A stretch of 64,000 nt of DNA from Petrachloros mirabilis ULC683. GTDB taxonomy: Bacteria; Cyanobacteriota; Cyanobacteriia; Thermosynechococcales; Thermosynechococcaceae. Below the pieces are notes generated by a model. It ran no database searches, had not been told where the DNA came from, and worked only from the letters and a program-made list of their open reading frames with translations. The stretch is taken from contig NZ_WVIC01000004.1 of NCBI RefSeq assembly GCF_009939295.1, positions 1-64,000 of the forward strand. The letters are read 5' to 3'. Positions 39,464 through 49,810 of this stretch are shown here, in pieces (the stretch's first letter is position 1; each line of letters opens with the position of its first letter). A program made the translations under genes and the position numbers.

Positions 39464-40165
39464 CTAGACCGTTGCTAGCTCGGGCTGGGGGCGCTTGCTG
39501 TTGCGAATGGCTTCAATGGTCTGGGCGTAGTCACTGGCCTTGAACACCGCAGACCCAGCCACAATCGCATTGGCTCCCGCTTCTAACACCTGCCAAGTAT
39601 TGTTGGCCTTGAGTCCACCATCCACTTCAATCCAAGGATCTAGCCCCTTGGCATCGCACATTTGGCGCAGCTTGCGAATCTTGGGCACCACTTCCGGGAT
39701 AAAGCTCTGACCGCCAAACCCAGGGTTGACACTCATAATCAACACCAAGTCACACAGCTCTAGGACATATTCCAGCAACTCTAAGGAACTGCCGGGATTC
39801 AGAACAACTCCGGCCATTTTGCCCAGTTCTTTAATTTGACCGAGGGTGCGATGCAGATGAGTGGTGGAACTGGTTTCAGCATGGACAGAAATAATATCCG
39901 CGCCGGCCTTGGCAAAGTCAGCCACATATCGCTCTGGCTCCACAATCATCAAATGCACATCCAGGGGCTTTTGGGTGACAGGGCGCAGGGCTTCGACAAT
40001 CAGCGGTCCAATAGTGATGTTGGGGACAAAGCGACCATCCATGACATCGACATGAATCCAATCTGCCCCCGCTTCATCTACAGCGCGCACTTCTTCGCCC
40101 AGACGGCTAAAGTCGGCAGACAAGATGGAGGGAGAAATAACGGTGGGCTTGGGTGATGTCGTCAT
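39464..40165 (-). CDS. rpe: Ribulose-phosphate 3-epimerase
   Basis: 233 aa, TIM barrel. Interconverts ribulose-5-phosphate and xylulose-5-phosphate in the Calvin and pentose phosphate pathways. Blocks: [53 protein letters not shown]-like ([17 protein letters not shown]) and [13 protein letters not shown] 40165 (MTTSPKP) is preferred to a GTG nine bases upstream. Isolated gene facing rpoC2. Confidence 0.96.
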   Translation of the reverse strand: MTTSPKPTVISPSILSADFSRLGEEVRAVDEAGADWIHVDVMDGRFVPNITIGPLIVEALRPVTQKPLDVHLMIVEPERYVADFAKAGADIISVHAETSSTTHLHRTLGQIKELGKMAGVVLNPGSSLELLEYVLELCDLVLIMSVNPGFGGQSFIPEVVPKIRKLRQMCDAKGLDPWIEVDGGLKANNTWQVLEAGANAIVAGSAVFKASDYAQTIEAIRNSKRPQPELATV

Positions 40166-40275
40166 AGGGGTCACTCTTCTCTGAGTACAGGGTTAAAGAC
40201 ACAAGTGGGTCAGGGCGTACCGTATTCAGTTTAACAAAGTCTTTAACATCCCCCAAACTGAGCAAGTATTTCTAC

Positions 40276-40860
40276 TTACCAAGTCTGGGGTTGAAATTGA
40301 GCATCGTTCAGAATCACGACGCTGTCCCCAGACTGAGCCAGGACGAATAAACCGCGTCGATAGGCATAGCGAGCCACCTCAGGGGGAACGACTAGTCCGG
40401 CCACTGCACCCATGGCTTGCACATCACTATAGCGGGGCATCAATCGTTTGGACTTCGCCAGACGCTCTAGATGCTCATCGACATCCCCCTGGGTGAGCTG
40501 ACTTTTGACTTCAACCACGACCGCTGCGGTGCTGTTCACCACCAACAGGTCAATTTCTAAGCCTTCCTGACCCCGCTGCACGGAAATATCGGGCAGGAGT
40601 TCGTGAACATCTAGGCCCCGTTCCTGAAAGAGGCGGAGCACAGCAGGCCGCACTTGCCATTCCACAAACTCACCCAGGCGATTGCCGAGCCGGCCCAACT
40701 GCTGGTCAAGCCGCTGGCTCTGTTCTTTCAAGAGGCGCTCAGTTTCCTGGAAGCGTCGATCAGTTTCCTGAAATTGTCGGTCAGTTTCTTTACGGGCTTC
40801 TTTCTGGGCTTCGATCAGTTCGCCCAGTAAGCGCCAAACATCGTCGGCAGTGGTGGCCAT
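40276..40860 (-). CDS. DUF3782-like PD-(D/E)XK protein with coiled coil
   Basis: 194 aa. Residues 14-65 form a charged coiled coil with near-repeats TDRQFQE, TDRRFQE and TERLLKE. A C-terminal PD-(D/E)XK-like core follows: EGLEIDLLVVN then AVVVEVKSQL, giving the E/D and E-x-K residues. Such proteins are common in multiple copies in cyanobacteria and are grouped as DUF3782 or similar; no activity is established. Isolated gene, ATG start. Confidence 0.72.
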   Translation of the reverse strand: MATTADDVWRLLGELIEAQKEARKETDRQFQETDRRFQETERLLKEQSQRLDQQLGRLGNRLGEFVEWQVRPAVLRLFQERGLDVHELLPDISVQRGQEGLEIDLLVVNSTAAVVVEVKSQLTQGDVDEHLERLAKSKRLMPRYSDVQAMGAVAGLVVPPEVARYAYRRGLFVLAQSGDSVVILNDAQFQPQTW

Positions 40861-40967
40861 GGGGTCGTTCCTAGATGGTGAATCCTTAGCTCAATCCTAG
40901 CAAGTGCCCCTTTGAGTCTCAGGTCAGGCGAAAACCCAGTCCAATTGGGCTGCGGCTTTGAGAGCAT

Positions 40968-41171
40968 TCAGATTGTGGCTTCGGCGTTAAGCACCTGTGC
41001 TGCCGTGAGCGGCTGGGGAGAAGACAACTCTGCGAGTAAGTTGAATGCTATCTGGGTCTGTTCCTCAAAGGTAACTGCTTCGTATAGCCCTTCCACTCGG
41101 GTCAGCACGGTGACCCGCTGCACCATGGGGTCTACAATCCAATACTCGGCTGCGATCGCGGGTTGCGGCAG
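40968..41171 (-). pseudogene. Uma2-family nuclease remnant (C-terminal fragment)
   Basis: Minus-strand frame of 67 codons, reading EYWIVDPMVQRVTVLTRVEG near the start and ending LTAAQVLNAEATI. This is the last third of the Uma2 (DUF820) family: EYWIVDP and the terminal LT-x-x-Q-x-L are diagnostic. Upstream in frame is a stop codon and the N-terminal two-thirds with the catalytic site are missing, so it is a dead fragment. It lies between the DUF3782-like gene and the clpB promoter region. Confidence 0.75.
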
Positions 41172-41266
41172 TCACTGGTGCCAGAGCAATCACTTGCTAA
41201 GGATTATAGAATCCAGATTGCTATACTAGTCCTGAAAGTATTGCAATTTATAACGTTTGGAGCGCC

Positions 41267-43978
41267 ATGCAGCCCACTGACCCAGCCAAATTTACCGATA
41301 AGGCATGGGAAGCCGTCGTCAAGTCACAGGATGCAGCGCGGCAGTACAAAAATCAAACCCTGGAAGTCGAGCATCTGACGATGGCGCTGCTGGAGCATGT
41401 GGAGGTGGCCAGCACCATTTTGAAGCGAGCCGGGGCAGACCCAGCTCAGATGTTGGCTCGGCTCAGTGAGTTTACCAAACGCCAGCCAGGGGTGTCTCAG
41501 GTGACGTCGCTCTATCTGGGGCGAGGGTTGGATCGGCTCTTGGATCGGGCTGAAGATATCCAGGAGGATTTGGGCGATCGCTTTATTACGGTGGATCACC
41601 TGTTGCTAGCCCTGGTGGATGATGAGCGCATTGGTCGGGCGCTGTGCCGCGAACAAGAGCTGACCCGTGCCAAACTGGAAGCCGCCATCCAACAAATGCG
41701 GGGTAGTCAGACCGTTGCCGATCAAGATTCGGAGTCTCGCTACGATGCCCTCACCAAGTATGGCCGCGATCTTACCGAGCAGGCTGAGGCAGGTCAACTG
41801 GATCCGGTGATTGGTCGCGATGATGAAATTCGCCGGGTGATTCAGGTGCTCTCACGGCGGGTGAAAAACAATCCGGTGTTGATTGGGGAGCCGGGGGTAG
41901 GCAAGACTGCGATCGCAGAAGGCTTAGCCCAGCGCATGGTCAAAGGGGACGTGCCCGAATCCCTGAAAAATCGGCAGTTGATCTCTTTAGATCTGGGTAG
42001 CCTGATTGCTGGAGCCAAGTACCGAGGTGAATTTGAAGACCGGCTCAAAGCCGTCCTGCGCGAAGTTACTCAGTCCGACGGTCAAATTGTGCTGTTTATT
42101 GACGAGCTGCATACCGTCGTGGGCACCGGTGCTGGCCAAACCAACATGGATGCGGGCAACCTGCTTAAACCGATGCTGGCCCGAGGCGAGCTGCGCTGCA
42201 TTGGAGCCTCAACCCTGGACGAATACCGCAAACACATTGAAAAAGACTCCGCCCTAGAGCGTCGCTTTCAGCAGATCTATGTGGATCAGCCCAGCGTTGA
42301 GAACGCCATTTCGATTATGCGTGGCCTCAAAGATCGCTACGAAATCCACCACAACGTCAAAATTGCCGACTCGGCCTTGGTCGCCGCTGTCGTGCTATCC
42401 AGCCGCTATATCCCTGACCGGTTTTTGCCCGATAAGGCCATCGATCTTGTCGATGAGGCCGCAGCCAAGCTCAAAATGGAAATTACCTCTAAACCGGGCG
42501 AACTGGAAGTGGTCGAGCGGCGGCTGATGCAGCTAGAGATGGAAAAGCTCTCTTTAGAGCAAGAAGAAACCCGCAGCCGTGGAGGGGGACTGTATCAGAC
42601 CTCTCCGGATCGATTGGAGCGGGTCGCCCAAGAAATTGCTGAACTTAGCCCCCGCAAAGCCGAACTAGAAGCCCAGTGGCAAACCGAAAAGCTGCTCCTG
42701 GAGACCATTAACACCCTCAAAGAAGAAGAAGACCACCTGCGGGTGCAAATTGCCCAAGCCGAGCGGGAATATAACCTCAACAAAGCTGCTCAGCTCAAGT
42801 ATGGCCGCATGGAATCCCTACAGCGAGAGCTAGAGCAGCAAGAAGCCAAGCTGCTAAAGATTCAGGCCCAAGGATCGACCCTGCTGCGGGATCAGGTCAC
42901 CGAAGCCGACATTGCCGAAATTGTCGCTAAATGGACAGGCATCCCCGTCAATCGCCTGATAGAAACTGAACGCCAAAAGCTGCTCCAACTCGAAACCCAC
43001 CTACACGAGCGCGTCGTCGGCCAGCAAGAAGCAGTGGCAGCAGTCTCTGCCGCGATTCGCCGGGCACGAGCGGGCATGAAAGATCCCGGTCGCCCCATTG
43101 GGTCGTTCTTGTTTATGGGGCCTACGGGGGTTGGCAAAACTGAGCTGGCTCGGGCTTTGGCTCAACTGCTGTTTGACAGCGAAGACGCCATGATCCGCAT
43201 CGACATGTCTGAGTACATGGAGAAACACAGTGTCTCGCGCCTAGTGGGGGCACCTCCTGGCTATGTGGGCTATGACGAAGGGGGGCAGCTCTCGGAATCG
43301 GTGCGCCGCCGTCCCTATTCCGTGGTGCTCCTAGATGAGGTGGAAAAAGCCCATCCGGATGTCTTTAATCTGCTACTACAGGTGCTCGACGATGGCCGCA
43401 TCACCGACTCTCAGGGGCGCACCATTGATTTTCGCAATACGGTCATTGTCATGACCAGTAACATTGGCAGTGAGCACATCCTCAATGTAGCCGGGGATGA
43501 CTCCCGGTATGACGAAATGCAGCGGTTGGTGTTACAGGCTCTACGCCAACACTTCCGGCCTGAATTTCTCAATCGTGTGGATGACATTATCCTGTTCCAT
43601 GGGTTAGATCGCAGCCAACTCTGTGCCATTGTGAGACTGCTAATCAACCGGGTGGAGCGGCTGTTGGCCGACCAAAATATTGGTCTTCAAATGACTGACG
43701 CAGCACTCAACTTCATTGTTGAGGTGGGCTATGAACCGGCCTATGGTGCCCGTCCCCTGAAGCGGGCTATTCAAAAAACCCTAGAAAATCCCATTGCCAA
43801 CAAGATTCTAGAGAATGCCTATACCGAGGGGGACACCATTCTGGTGGATCTCCGTGACCAGGCTCTGCACTTTGATCAGATCTCTACCCCCGATCCAGTG
43901 AGTCTGGAACTCATGGAGCCAGAGAACGAGGAGGAGGCCTTAGCTGCGATGGTTGAGGTTGTTCAACCCCACGGATAG
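41267..43978 (+). CDS. clpB: ClpB disaggregase
   Basis: 903 aa, somewhat longer than the usual 860-875. N-domain (1-150), AAA1 with GEPGVGKT and LFIDELHT, a coiled-coil middle domain (about 410-530, [20 protein letters not shown]), and AAA2 with [11 protein letters not shown] and [10 protein letters not shown]. Hsp100 chaperone that works with DnaK to rescue aggregates after heat stress. A TATACT -10-like box sits 40 bases upstream. The C-terminal tail (from [16 protein letters not shown]) is an acidic extension. Cyanobacteria often carry two clpB genes; which this is, I cannot say. Confidence 0.95.
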   Translation: MQPTDPAKFTDKAWEAVVKSQDAARQYKNQTLEVEHLTMALLEHVEVASTILKRAGADPAQMLARLSEFTKRQPGVSQVTSLYLGRGLDRLLDRAEDIQEDLGDRFITVDHLLLALVDDERIGRALCREQELTRAKLEAAIQQMRGSQTVADQDSESRYDALTKYGRDLTEQAEAGQLDPVIGRDDEIRRVIQVLSRRVKNNPVLIGEPGVGKTAIAEGLAQRMVKGDVPESLKNRQLISLDLGSLIAGAKYRGEFEDRLKAVLREVTQSDGQIVLFIDELHTVVGTGAGQTNMDAGNLLKPMLARGELRCIGASTLDEYRKHIEKDSALERRFQQIYVDQPSVENAISIMRGLKDRYEIHHNVKIADSALVAAVVLSSRYIPDRFLPDKAIDLVDEAAAKLKMEITSKPGELEVVERRLMQLEMEKLSLEQEETRSRGGGLYQTSPDRLERVAQEIAELSPRKAELEAQWQTEKLLLETINTLKEEEDHLRVQIAQAEREYNLNKAAQLKYGRMESLQRELEQQEAKLLKIQAQGSTLLRDQVTEADIAEIVAKWTGIPVNRLIETERQKLLQLETHLHERVVGQQEAVAAVSAAIRRARAGMKDPGRPIGSFLFMGPTGVGKTELARALAQLLFDSEDAMIRIDMSEYMEKHSVSRLVGAPPGYVGYDEGGQLSESVRRRPYSVVLLDEVEKAHPDVFNLLLQVLDDGRITDSQGRTIDFRNTVIVMTSNIGSEHILNVAGDDSRYDEMQRLVLQALRQHFRPEFLNRVDDIILFHGLDRSQLCAIVRLLINRVERLLADQNIGLQMTDAALNFIVEVGYEPAYGARPLKRAIQKTLENPIANKILENAYTEGDTILVDLRDQALHFDQISTPDPVSLELMEPENEEEALAAMVEVVQPHG

Positions 43979-44031
43979 AAGACCAATATAAAGGAATGTT
44001 ACGAGCCAAGAAGGTTGGACTGTTGAATGTC

Positions 44032-46569
44032 TCAACCCGAATGGACGCGCAGCCCCGCATCGGCTTGGGTATAGGTTTTCAGTGTGATTGGTATTGGCTG
44101 AACTCGCCAGATGTCCCGGCAGTAGTCGGCAATGGCTCGGTCGGAGGAGAATTTGCCCATGCGGGCGGTGTTGAGAATAGACATGCGGTTCCAGCGATCG
44201 CGATCGCAGTACACAGCATCCACCTGATCTTGGCAGTCTATATAGGCTTGATAGTCTGCTAGCACTCCGTAAGGATCGGTGGTGAGCAGGGAGTCAATTA
44301 AAGGCTGAAAGAGGCTGCGATCGCCATGACTAAAAAAACCTGACGAAACTAAATCGAGAGCCTCTCGCAAGGTCGCATTCTGTTCATAAATCATCCGGGG
44401 TTGATAGCGACTGCGCTGAGCCGCCATTTCCGCTGCCGTCAAGCCAAACAAAAAGAAGTTTTCTGCCCCCACTTCTTCACGAATCTCAATGTTGGCTCCA
44501 TCCAGGGTGCCAATGGTCAGGGCTCCGTTCAGGGCAAACTTCATATTGCCCGTGCCCGAGGCTTCTTTACCCGCCGTAGAAATTTGCTCCGAAAGATCAG
44601 CAGCCGGATAAATCCGCTGACTGTTGGTGACATTAAAGTCGGGCATGAAGACTATTTTGATGCGATCGCGCACCACCGGGTCATGATTGATCACCTCTGC
44701 CACCGACGTGATCAGCTTAATCATCAGCTTGGCCAGATTGTAACTAGGTGCAGCCTTACCCCCAAAAATAAACGTGCGCGGCACCATCTCCAAATCGGGG
44801 TTGTGCTTGAGACGGTTATAGCGGGTAATAACGTGCAGCACATTCAGGTGCTGGCGCTTATATTCATGAATCCGCTTCACTTGAATATCAAAGAGAGAAG
44901 TCGGATCCAAGGTCAGTCCTTGGGTTTGCTGCACATAGGCTGCCAGGGTTTGCTTCATCTGCTGTTTAATTGCAAACCACTCGGCTCGAAAAGCCCCATC
45001 CTCTGCCCAGGGTTCCAGTTGACGCAGCTCTTCTAGGTGCTTAATCCAACCCTCGCCAATAGTGCGACTGATCAGAGCCGTCAGCAGCGGGTTAATCAAC
45101 ACCAGCCACCGTCGCGGGGTAACGCCGTTAGTCTTGTTGCTAAACTTCTGCGGCCAGAGTTCATAAAAATCCTTCAGCACATCTTGCTTCAGCAATTCTG
45201 TGTGCAATGCCGCCACCCCGTTGATGGCATAGCTGCCCACACAGGCCAAGTGAGCCATGCGTACCGAGCGGGGTGCGGCTTCATCAATCAACGACAAACG
45301 TGCCACATGACCATTCCCCAAAAAGCGGGTGCGCACCTCATCTAAAAACCGCTGATTGATTTCATAAATAATCTCCAGATGGCGGGGGAGCATCTGACCA
45401 AACAGTTCCACGGGCCATTTTTCTAGTGCTTCTGGCAGCAGGGTGTGGTTGGTATAGGCAAAAGTCTGTTGGGTGACCTGCCAGGCCACATCCCAATCGA
45501 GATCATGCTCATCAACCAGTAGCCGCATCAGTTCCGTCACCCCAATGGCTGGGTGAGTGTCGTTCAGTTGGACGGCAAACTGCTCATGAAAAGCACTGAG
45601 TTGAACCCCACGCCGCTGTGCTGTCCGAATCATGTCCTGCAAAGCACAGGAGACAAAGAAATACTGCTGCTCAAGGCGCAGTTTCTTACCTTGCAGGGGT
45701 TCGTCATTGGGGTACAGCACCTTGGTAATGTTCTCAGACACCACCTTCTCGTTAATCGCACCGTAGTAGTCCCCCACATTAAAGGCGTGGAAGTCAAATG
45801 ACTCAGGGGCTTCAGCTTTCCACAGGCGCAGCGTATTGGCCGTATTCACCTGGTACCCCAAAATGGGCGTATCGTAGGGCACCCCCTTCACTACCTGGTG
45901 GGGCACCCAGCGCACCCGGTAATGTCCCTGATGGTCGGTATAGGCTTCAGTGTGACCACCAAACTTGACCGTAACTGCGGCTTCAGGGCGGGCAATTTCC
46001 CAGGGATTGCCATACTGAAGCCACTTGTCAGTCATCTCGACCTGCCAGCCATCGCGAATAATCTGATCAAAAATGCCAAACTCATAGCGAATTCCATAGC
46101 CAATGGCCGGAATTTCTAGAGTAGCGAGAGAGTCCATATAGCAGGCCGCCAGGCGACCTAGCCCCCCATTGCCCAAGCCGGGTTCTTCTTCTTGAGCCAG
46201 CAAGGTATCCAGATCCAAGCCCGACTCTGCCACCGCCTGACGCACTTCCTCTGCAATCCCCAGATTGATCAAGTTATTGCCCAAGTGCGGCCCCAGCAAA
46301 AATTCTGCTGAGAGGTAGCAGACAGTGCGTACTTTTTGCTTCAGGTAAGTTTCTGTGGTATTCAGCCAGTGCTTGAGGAGGCGATCGCGCACCGTATAGG
46401 CCAGAGCCATATAGTAGTCATTGCGAGTGGCAATCTCAGGGAACTTGCCCTGCACATAGTAAAGATTGTCCGCCATCGCCCGCCGCAGGGTTTCCACACT
46501 CAACCCCGTGCGGTCATCTTCAACATCCACAGTGGGACAGACAAACAGCTCGTCAGATATCGTCATCAT
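44032..46569 (-). CDS. glgP: Glycogen/starch phosphorylase
   Basis: 845 aa, full length. PLP enzyme releasing glucose-1-phosphate from glycogen. Blocks: EEPGLGNGGLGRLAACYMDS, RFGIRYEFG-type start of the central region, TNGVTPRRWL, DIQVKRIHEYKRQ and EASGTGNMKFALNG with the PLP lysine. GAGGAG precedes the ATG. Converges on clpB with about 53 bases between stops and no clear terminator. Confidence 0.96.
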   Translation of the reverse strand: MMTISDELFVCPTVDVEDDRTGLSVETLRRAMADNLYYVQGKFPEIATRNDYYMALAYTVRDRLLKHWLNTTETYLKQKVRTVCYLSAEFLLGPHLGNNLINLGIAEEVRQAVAESGLDLDTLLAQEEEPGLGNGGLGRLAACYMDSLATLEIPAIGYGIRYEFGIFDQIIRDGWQVEMTDKWLQYGNPWEIARPEAAVTVKFGGHTEAYTDHQGHYRVRWVPHQVVKGVPYDTPILGYQVNTANTLRLWKAEAPESFDFHAFNVGDYYGAINEKVVSENITKVLYPNDEPLQGKKLRLEQQYFFVSCALQDMIRTAQRRGVQLSAFHEQFAVQLNDTHPAIGVTELMRLLVDEHDLDWDVAWQVTQQTFAYTNHTLLPEALEKWPVELFGQMLPRHLEIIYEINQRFLDEVRTRFLGNGHVARLSLIDEAAPRSVRMAHLACVGSYAINGVAALHTELLKQDVLKDFYELWPQKFSNKTNGVTPRRWLVLINPLLTALISRTIGEGWIKHLEELRQLEPWAEDGAFRAEWFAIKQQMKQTLAAYVQQTQGLTLDPTSLFDIQVKRIHEYKRQHLNVLHVITRYNRLKHNPDLEMVPRTFIFGGKAAPSYNLAKLMIKLITSVAEVINHDPVVRDRIKIVFMPDFNVTNSQRIYPAADLSEQISTAGKEASGTGNMKFALNGALTIGTLDGANIEIREEVGAENFFLFGLTAAEMAAQRSRYQPRMIYEQNATLREALDLVSSGFFSHGDRSLFQPLIDSLLTTDPYGVLADYQAYIDCQDQVDAVYCDRDRWNRMSILNTARMGKFSSDRAIADYCRDIWRVQPIPITLKTYTQADAGLRVHSG

Positions 46570-46699
46570 CCATCTCCTCGTCTGCGTAACATCCTCTTAC
46601 CCTGAATCAGAGATTACAGGGTAGGCTTCCAACAGCCCTTAGACTTTATCAGACCAGGCTAGATCCGCTGGGGCTTGCCAACCAAAATTGACACAGCTC

Positions 46700-47773
46700 C
46701 TAGGGCGACCAACAGACCTGATCGCTCGTCACAGTCTCTGTTTCGGTCTTGGCACTGACCTGGAAGCAGACTGAGTTGGTGGCAACAGTGTGGCTAAAAA
46801 CCTTATTGGTACCTGTGTAGAGTGTTTTAGGCTCCTGACCCTCCTCGGTTTCACGAAGCACATATTCACTGATGATTTCCTGACCATCCCAAGTCCACTC
46901 CAGATTTAAACTGCTCCCTGTATTAGAGACTATCAAGGTTAAGGGTTGACTCTCGCCGGAACCGGTGCCAGGAATGCCTACCTCAATCAAGCGAGAAGAA
47001 ACCGCACTGCGAATATCTTTTGTCCCCACATCTGGAATCGAACTCTGAAAAAATAAATCCACCTGATTGCCCTGAACACAGGTGTAAAAGCCACCCGCCC
47101 CATACAGATGACCCGGACAGGCGGGGGCATCCGATCGCACCATCGATAGGGAATCAGCAATGGGATCACTGGCAATGGGACTGCGGCAGGGATCGACGCT
47201 GCCATCGGCATTTGGTACCCGGCCATAGCGCATCAGGGTTCCGGGGGGCAACCAGCCACTGGGACTGGTGCGAATGTCGTAGACCACCCGGTCAAAGTTT
47301 TTCGGCGCTGGGGGGACTTTCCCTGCATTGGGGCCGTCCGCTGGACATTTGCCGTTCTTCAGATGGTCGGTGCGGGTGGGTCGTTCTAAGTACAGCGCCA
47401 GGGTGCCATAGTTGCCTAGGTTCTGTAACGTAAGTCCTGAGGTTTGCACCACGGTCTGTAGCGACCCCGGTGTCCCATTGGCAGTGGTGCCACCAGTGGC
47501 ATTGATCTGCTGCGCCATGCGGATTTCATTGGTCATGAAGTCCAACGCCTTATTTAGTTCCATTTGCCGTGCCGTTTTGGCCTGAGCCGCATGACTCATA
47601 TCCATCACAGCCAATAGCCCTGTCCAAGCCAGGGTGGTAATTACACAAATCAAAATACTGGTCACCAGCAGTTCCACCAGCGTAAATCCCTGGCTTGAGA
47701 CCCGACGGCCTCTGGAGAAGCGGCGCAGACTAAGGGACTGTACCCTAGGCCAGGAGTGAGAAAATCGGGTCAT
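46700..47773 (-). CDS. Type II/IV-like pseudopilin, HpsC-like (GspJ/PilW type)
   Basis: 357 aa. Class III prepilin leader cleaved at G/FTLVE (E at +5), then a hydrophobic helix (LLVTSILICVITTLAWTGLL), and a large C-terminal domain with cysteine-rich loops and a fibronectin-like tail. Layout and partner resemble the HpsC minor pseudopilin of the hormogonium polysaccharide secretion set. Its ATG overlaps the TGA of the upstream pseudopilin (ATGA), a coupled pair. Function is inferred from family only. Confidence 0.72.
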   Translation of the reverse strand: MTRFSHSWPRVQSLSLRRFSRGRRVSSQGFTLVELLVTSILICVITTLAWTGLLAVMDMSHAAQAKTARQMELNKALDFMTNEIRMAQQINATGGTTANGTPGSLQTVVQTSGLTLQNLGNYGTLALYLERPTRTDHLKNGKCPADGPNAGKVPPAPKNFDRVVYDIRTSPSGWLPPGTLMRYGRVPNADGSVDPCRSPIASDPIADSLSMVRSDAPACPGHLYGAGGFYTCVQGNQVDLFFQSSIPDVGTKDIRSAVSSRLIEVGIPGTGSGESQPLTLIVSNTGSSLNLEWTWDGQEIISEYVLRETEEGQEPKTLYTGTNKVFSHTVATNSVCFQVSAKTETETVTSDQVCWSP

Positions 47774-48429
47774 TGCTTCCTCCAGTCCATGGCGGTACAG
47801 ATGCCTTCATCCGTGATGGCTTTGGGGTCGTCAGTGCTGCCTTTATAGTCGCCAATCCGAGCTAGACCCAGGGAACTGGAAATCACCACACATTTTTGAG
47901 CGGTCTCGCGTTCGGGCGAAAAAGTCACCATCTTGGCACTGGGATCAACTGGAGGGCTGGAACTCGATCGTGCCGTTTGCACTGCGAATTCAGCGCTGCC
48001 AGCAGGAGAGAATTTCACCTCAACTTCATTTTCATTCTTAGATCTAGGCTGAAGATTGGTGACAACCTGCACCTCATCGGGCACCTGTGCCGCAGCCGCA
48101 CAGTCGGCAACAAACTCCGTGCGCCAGCGATGGCCTTTGGCATGGCCAGAAGGATTAGAACCAGCGTTAGAGCTAGTGCTGAACCGCCGCACACCCACCA
48201 GGCAGATTGAGTCGGTACGGATGGCCTGCCGCTGGCTTTCTTGAAACATCGCTCGCAGTTCGGTGGTGACCTGATTGACTTTCATGGAATCTAAAAATGC
48301 TGCCAGACTGGGGGCAGTAAAGGCTACCAAAACCCCTATCACAATTACAATGACCAGGGTTTCCGGGAGGGTAAAGCCTCTTTGTCGTCCCTTAGATCGA
48401 TACCTGCGCGATCGCTGCCACATGCCCAT
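47770..48429 (-). CDS. Pseudopilin, HpsB-like (GspH/FimT type)
   Basis: 219 aa. Leader with many arginines, cleavage at G/FTLPE (E at +5), hydrophobic helix (TLVIVIVIGVLVAFTAP), then a GspH-like domain (TELRAMFQESQRQAIRTDSI). I chose ATG 48429; a TTG at 48450 overlaps the GAGGAGA ribosome site and is unlikely. Followed by the HpsC-like gene with a four-base overlap. Upstream lies the 1.6 kb repeat field that separates it from the divergent HpsA-like gene. Confidence 0.75.
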   Translation of the reverse strand: MGMWQRSRRYRSKGRQRGFTLPETLVIVIVIGVLVAFTAPSLAAFLDSMKVNQVTTELRAMFQESQRQAIRTDSICLVGVRRFSTSSNAGSNPSGHAKGHRWRTEFVADCAAAAQVPDEVQVVTNLQPRSKNENEVEVKFSPAGSAEFAVQTARSSSSPPVDPSAKMVTFSPERETAQKCVVISSSLGLARIGDYKGSTDDPKAITDEGICTAMDWRKQ

Positions 48430-48540
48430 GACCCAAAATTCTCTCCTCAATCTAAAATACCCAACTTTCTGCGAATCTTAACCATTACCTGAGTTCAATA
48501 ACTCTTTCGTGACCTCACCCCAACCCTCTCCCAATGTTGG

Positions 48541-48740
48541 CTACGGTGTACACACATCTCTAGTTCTCCGTGTTCCACGCTGCATTAGCCCCCCCAACCC
48601 CCCAAAATTGGGGGGAGAAATCCGAAAGTTAGAACTAGTTCCCCCCAGAATTACGCCCTGCGGGCACGCTGCGCGAGGGGGGGCTAGGGGGGCGAGTGCA
48701 AAGATTTTGAATTTTTCAAGACTTATGTATACACGGTAAC
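48541..48740. repeat. Family A element, copy A3
   Basis: About 200 bp with ends CTACGGTGTACACACA and, on the complement of the right side, TTACCGTGTATACATA. It interrupts a Family C remnant: CTCACCCCAACCCTCTCCC lies just before it and GTGGGTGAGGGG just after. A 149-bp stretch (48553-48701) is identical to copy A4 except for one base. Confidence 0.7.
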
Positions 48741-48767
48741 TGTTAGTGGGTGAGGGGTAAGGTCATG

Positions 48768-48947
48768 CGGACACATCTCTAGTTCTCCGTGTTCCACGCT
48801 GCATTAGCCCCCCCAACCCCCCAAAATTGGGGGGAGAAATCCGAAAGTTAGAACTAGTTCCCCCCAGAATTACGCCCTGCGGGCACGCTGCGCGAGGGGG
48901 GGCTAGGGGGGCAAGTGCAAGGTCTAAGCAACTTCTCAAACAAGCTC
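48768..48947. repeat. Family A element, copy A4 (chimeric ends)
   Basis: Body 48772-48920 matches A3 at 148 of 149 bases. The left boundary is the GTGTACAC-type shortened to ACACATCTCTAG; the right end is GAG-type (CTTCTCAAACAAGCTC) with TTA directly outside. So it joins the two end types found on other copies. Confidence 0.7.
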
Positions 48948-49276
48948 TTAGCAAAAAAAAATCTGCTTGTGCCTAAAACCTCAGATCCAAGAAGTTTCTG
49001 CGCACATTACGTTCAAACAATCATGTCTCAAGTTTACCTTGAGCTGAGGACACCCCAAAATAGCTTTTAATTTTCATTGATAAAGTAAATTTGCCATCAT
49101 CTTAACCCAGACTTTACGTTCGACGTGTAAGGTTCTATGGCAGCATAGGCACAGTCAACGTCTAAATAATGCTAAAGAGCTTGCCTCTAAAGCACAATCG
49201 CGCCAAAAGCCACTCAGGGAACAGCGTAAGCTGGAATGATCTCAAGCACCCATCTATCCCGAGGGCATTGTTTAGG
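48948..49276. other. Intergenic stretch without a recognised feature
   Basis: About 330 AT-rich bases between A4 and B1. I see no gene, no tRNA and no strong hairpin. It may include a promoter for the plus-strand HpsA-like gene, but 800 bases away. Confidence 0.5.
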
Positions 49277-49384
49277 TATAGCGGTTCTCACCTGAGTGAG
49301 GTACGGGGTGTGGGGGTGGAACCCCAACGCAGGGGGCACTGCCCCCTGCACCCCATGTACTCCATTGATCTGTAAACCGCTGTA
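49277..49384. repeat. Family B inverted-repeat element, copy B1
   Basis: 108 bp. Outer ends TATAGCGGTT and, on the complement, TACAGCGGTTTACA; inner GGGGGCACTGCCCCC hairpin. The inverted copy is B2 at 59894. It abuts element D1 directly; the two share the TATA at the junction. Confidence 0.75.
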
Positions 49385-49470
49385 TAGCAATCCTAAATTA
49401 GTTATGAACAAAGACAGCCGGGGGGTAGTGCAGAGTCTATGAGTTTTAAAATCATTTGGGATCGCTATAG
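49383..49470. repeat. Family D inverted-repeat element, copy D1
   Basis: 88 bp with terminal inverted repeats TATAGCAATCCTAAAT and, on the complement, TATAGCGATCCCAAAT (14 of 16 match). Ends TA...TA suggest a TA target as in IS630-type elements. A half copy lies at 51594. Confidence 0.7.
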
Positions 49471-49580
49471 TTGTAAATAGCATTCTGTAGATTTTTCTGT
49501 TCAGCAAGCTGTCCTCAACAAGCACCCTGATTGACTGACAAAAGTTGTACGCCCTCACCCCCAATCCCTCTCCCAAGGGG

Positions 49581-49780
49581 CTTCGGTGTAAACACAAGTC
49601 TGAGAAAAACGATTTCACCCTGCATTCGCCCCCTACATCCCCCATTCTGGGGGACTGTGAGATATTCAGAACCCCCCAAATTACGCCCTTCGGGCACGCT
49701 TCGCGAGGGGGGCAGGGGGGCGAGTGTAAGGATGTTAGAGGCTTTTAAATCATCTTCTTAAATTTGTGTGTACATCGTAG
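49581..49780. repeat. Family A element, copy A5, inserted in a Family C remnant
   Basis: About 200 bp with ends CTTCGGTGTAAACACAAG and, on the complement, CTACGATGTACACACA. It is bracketed by CGCCCTCACCCCCAATCCC on the left and CGGTGAGGGC on the right, the two halves of a degraded C element. No clear target duplication. Confidence 0.65.
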
Positions 49781-49810
49781 CCCTCGGGAAAGGTCTACGG
49801 TGAGGGCTTC

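Noticed and set aside
40912-41229. Plus-strand frame of 105 codons
   Set aside because: The opposite strand carries a recognisable Uma2 fragment; the plus frame is Ser/Cys-rich without family features.
49214-49761. Several overlapping frames on both strands
   Set aside because: They are made of repeat families A, B and C and their peptides recur at other copies; no start signals.
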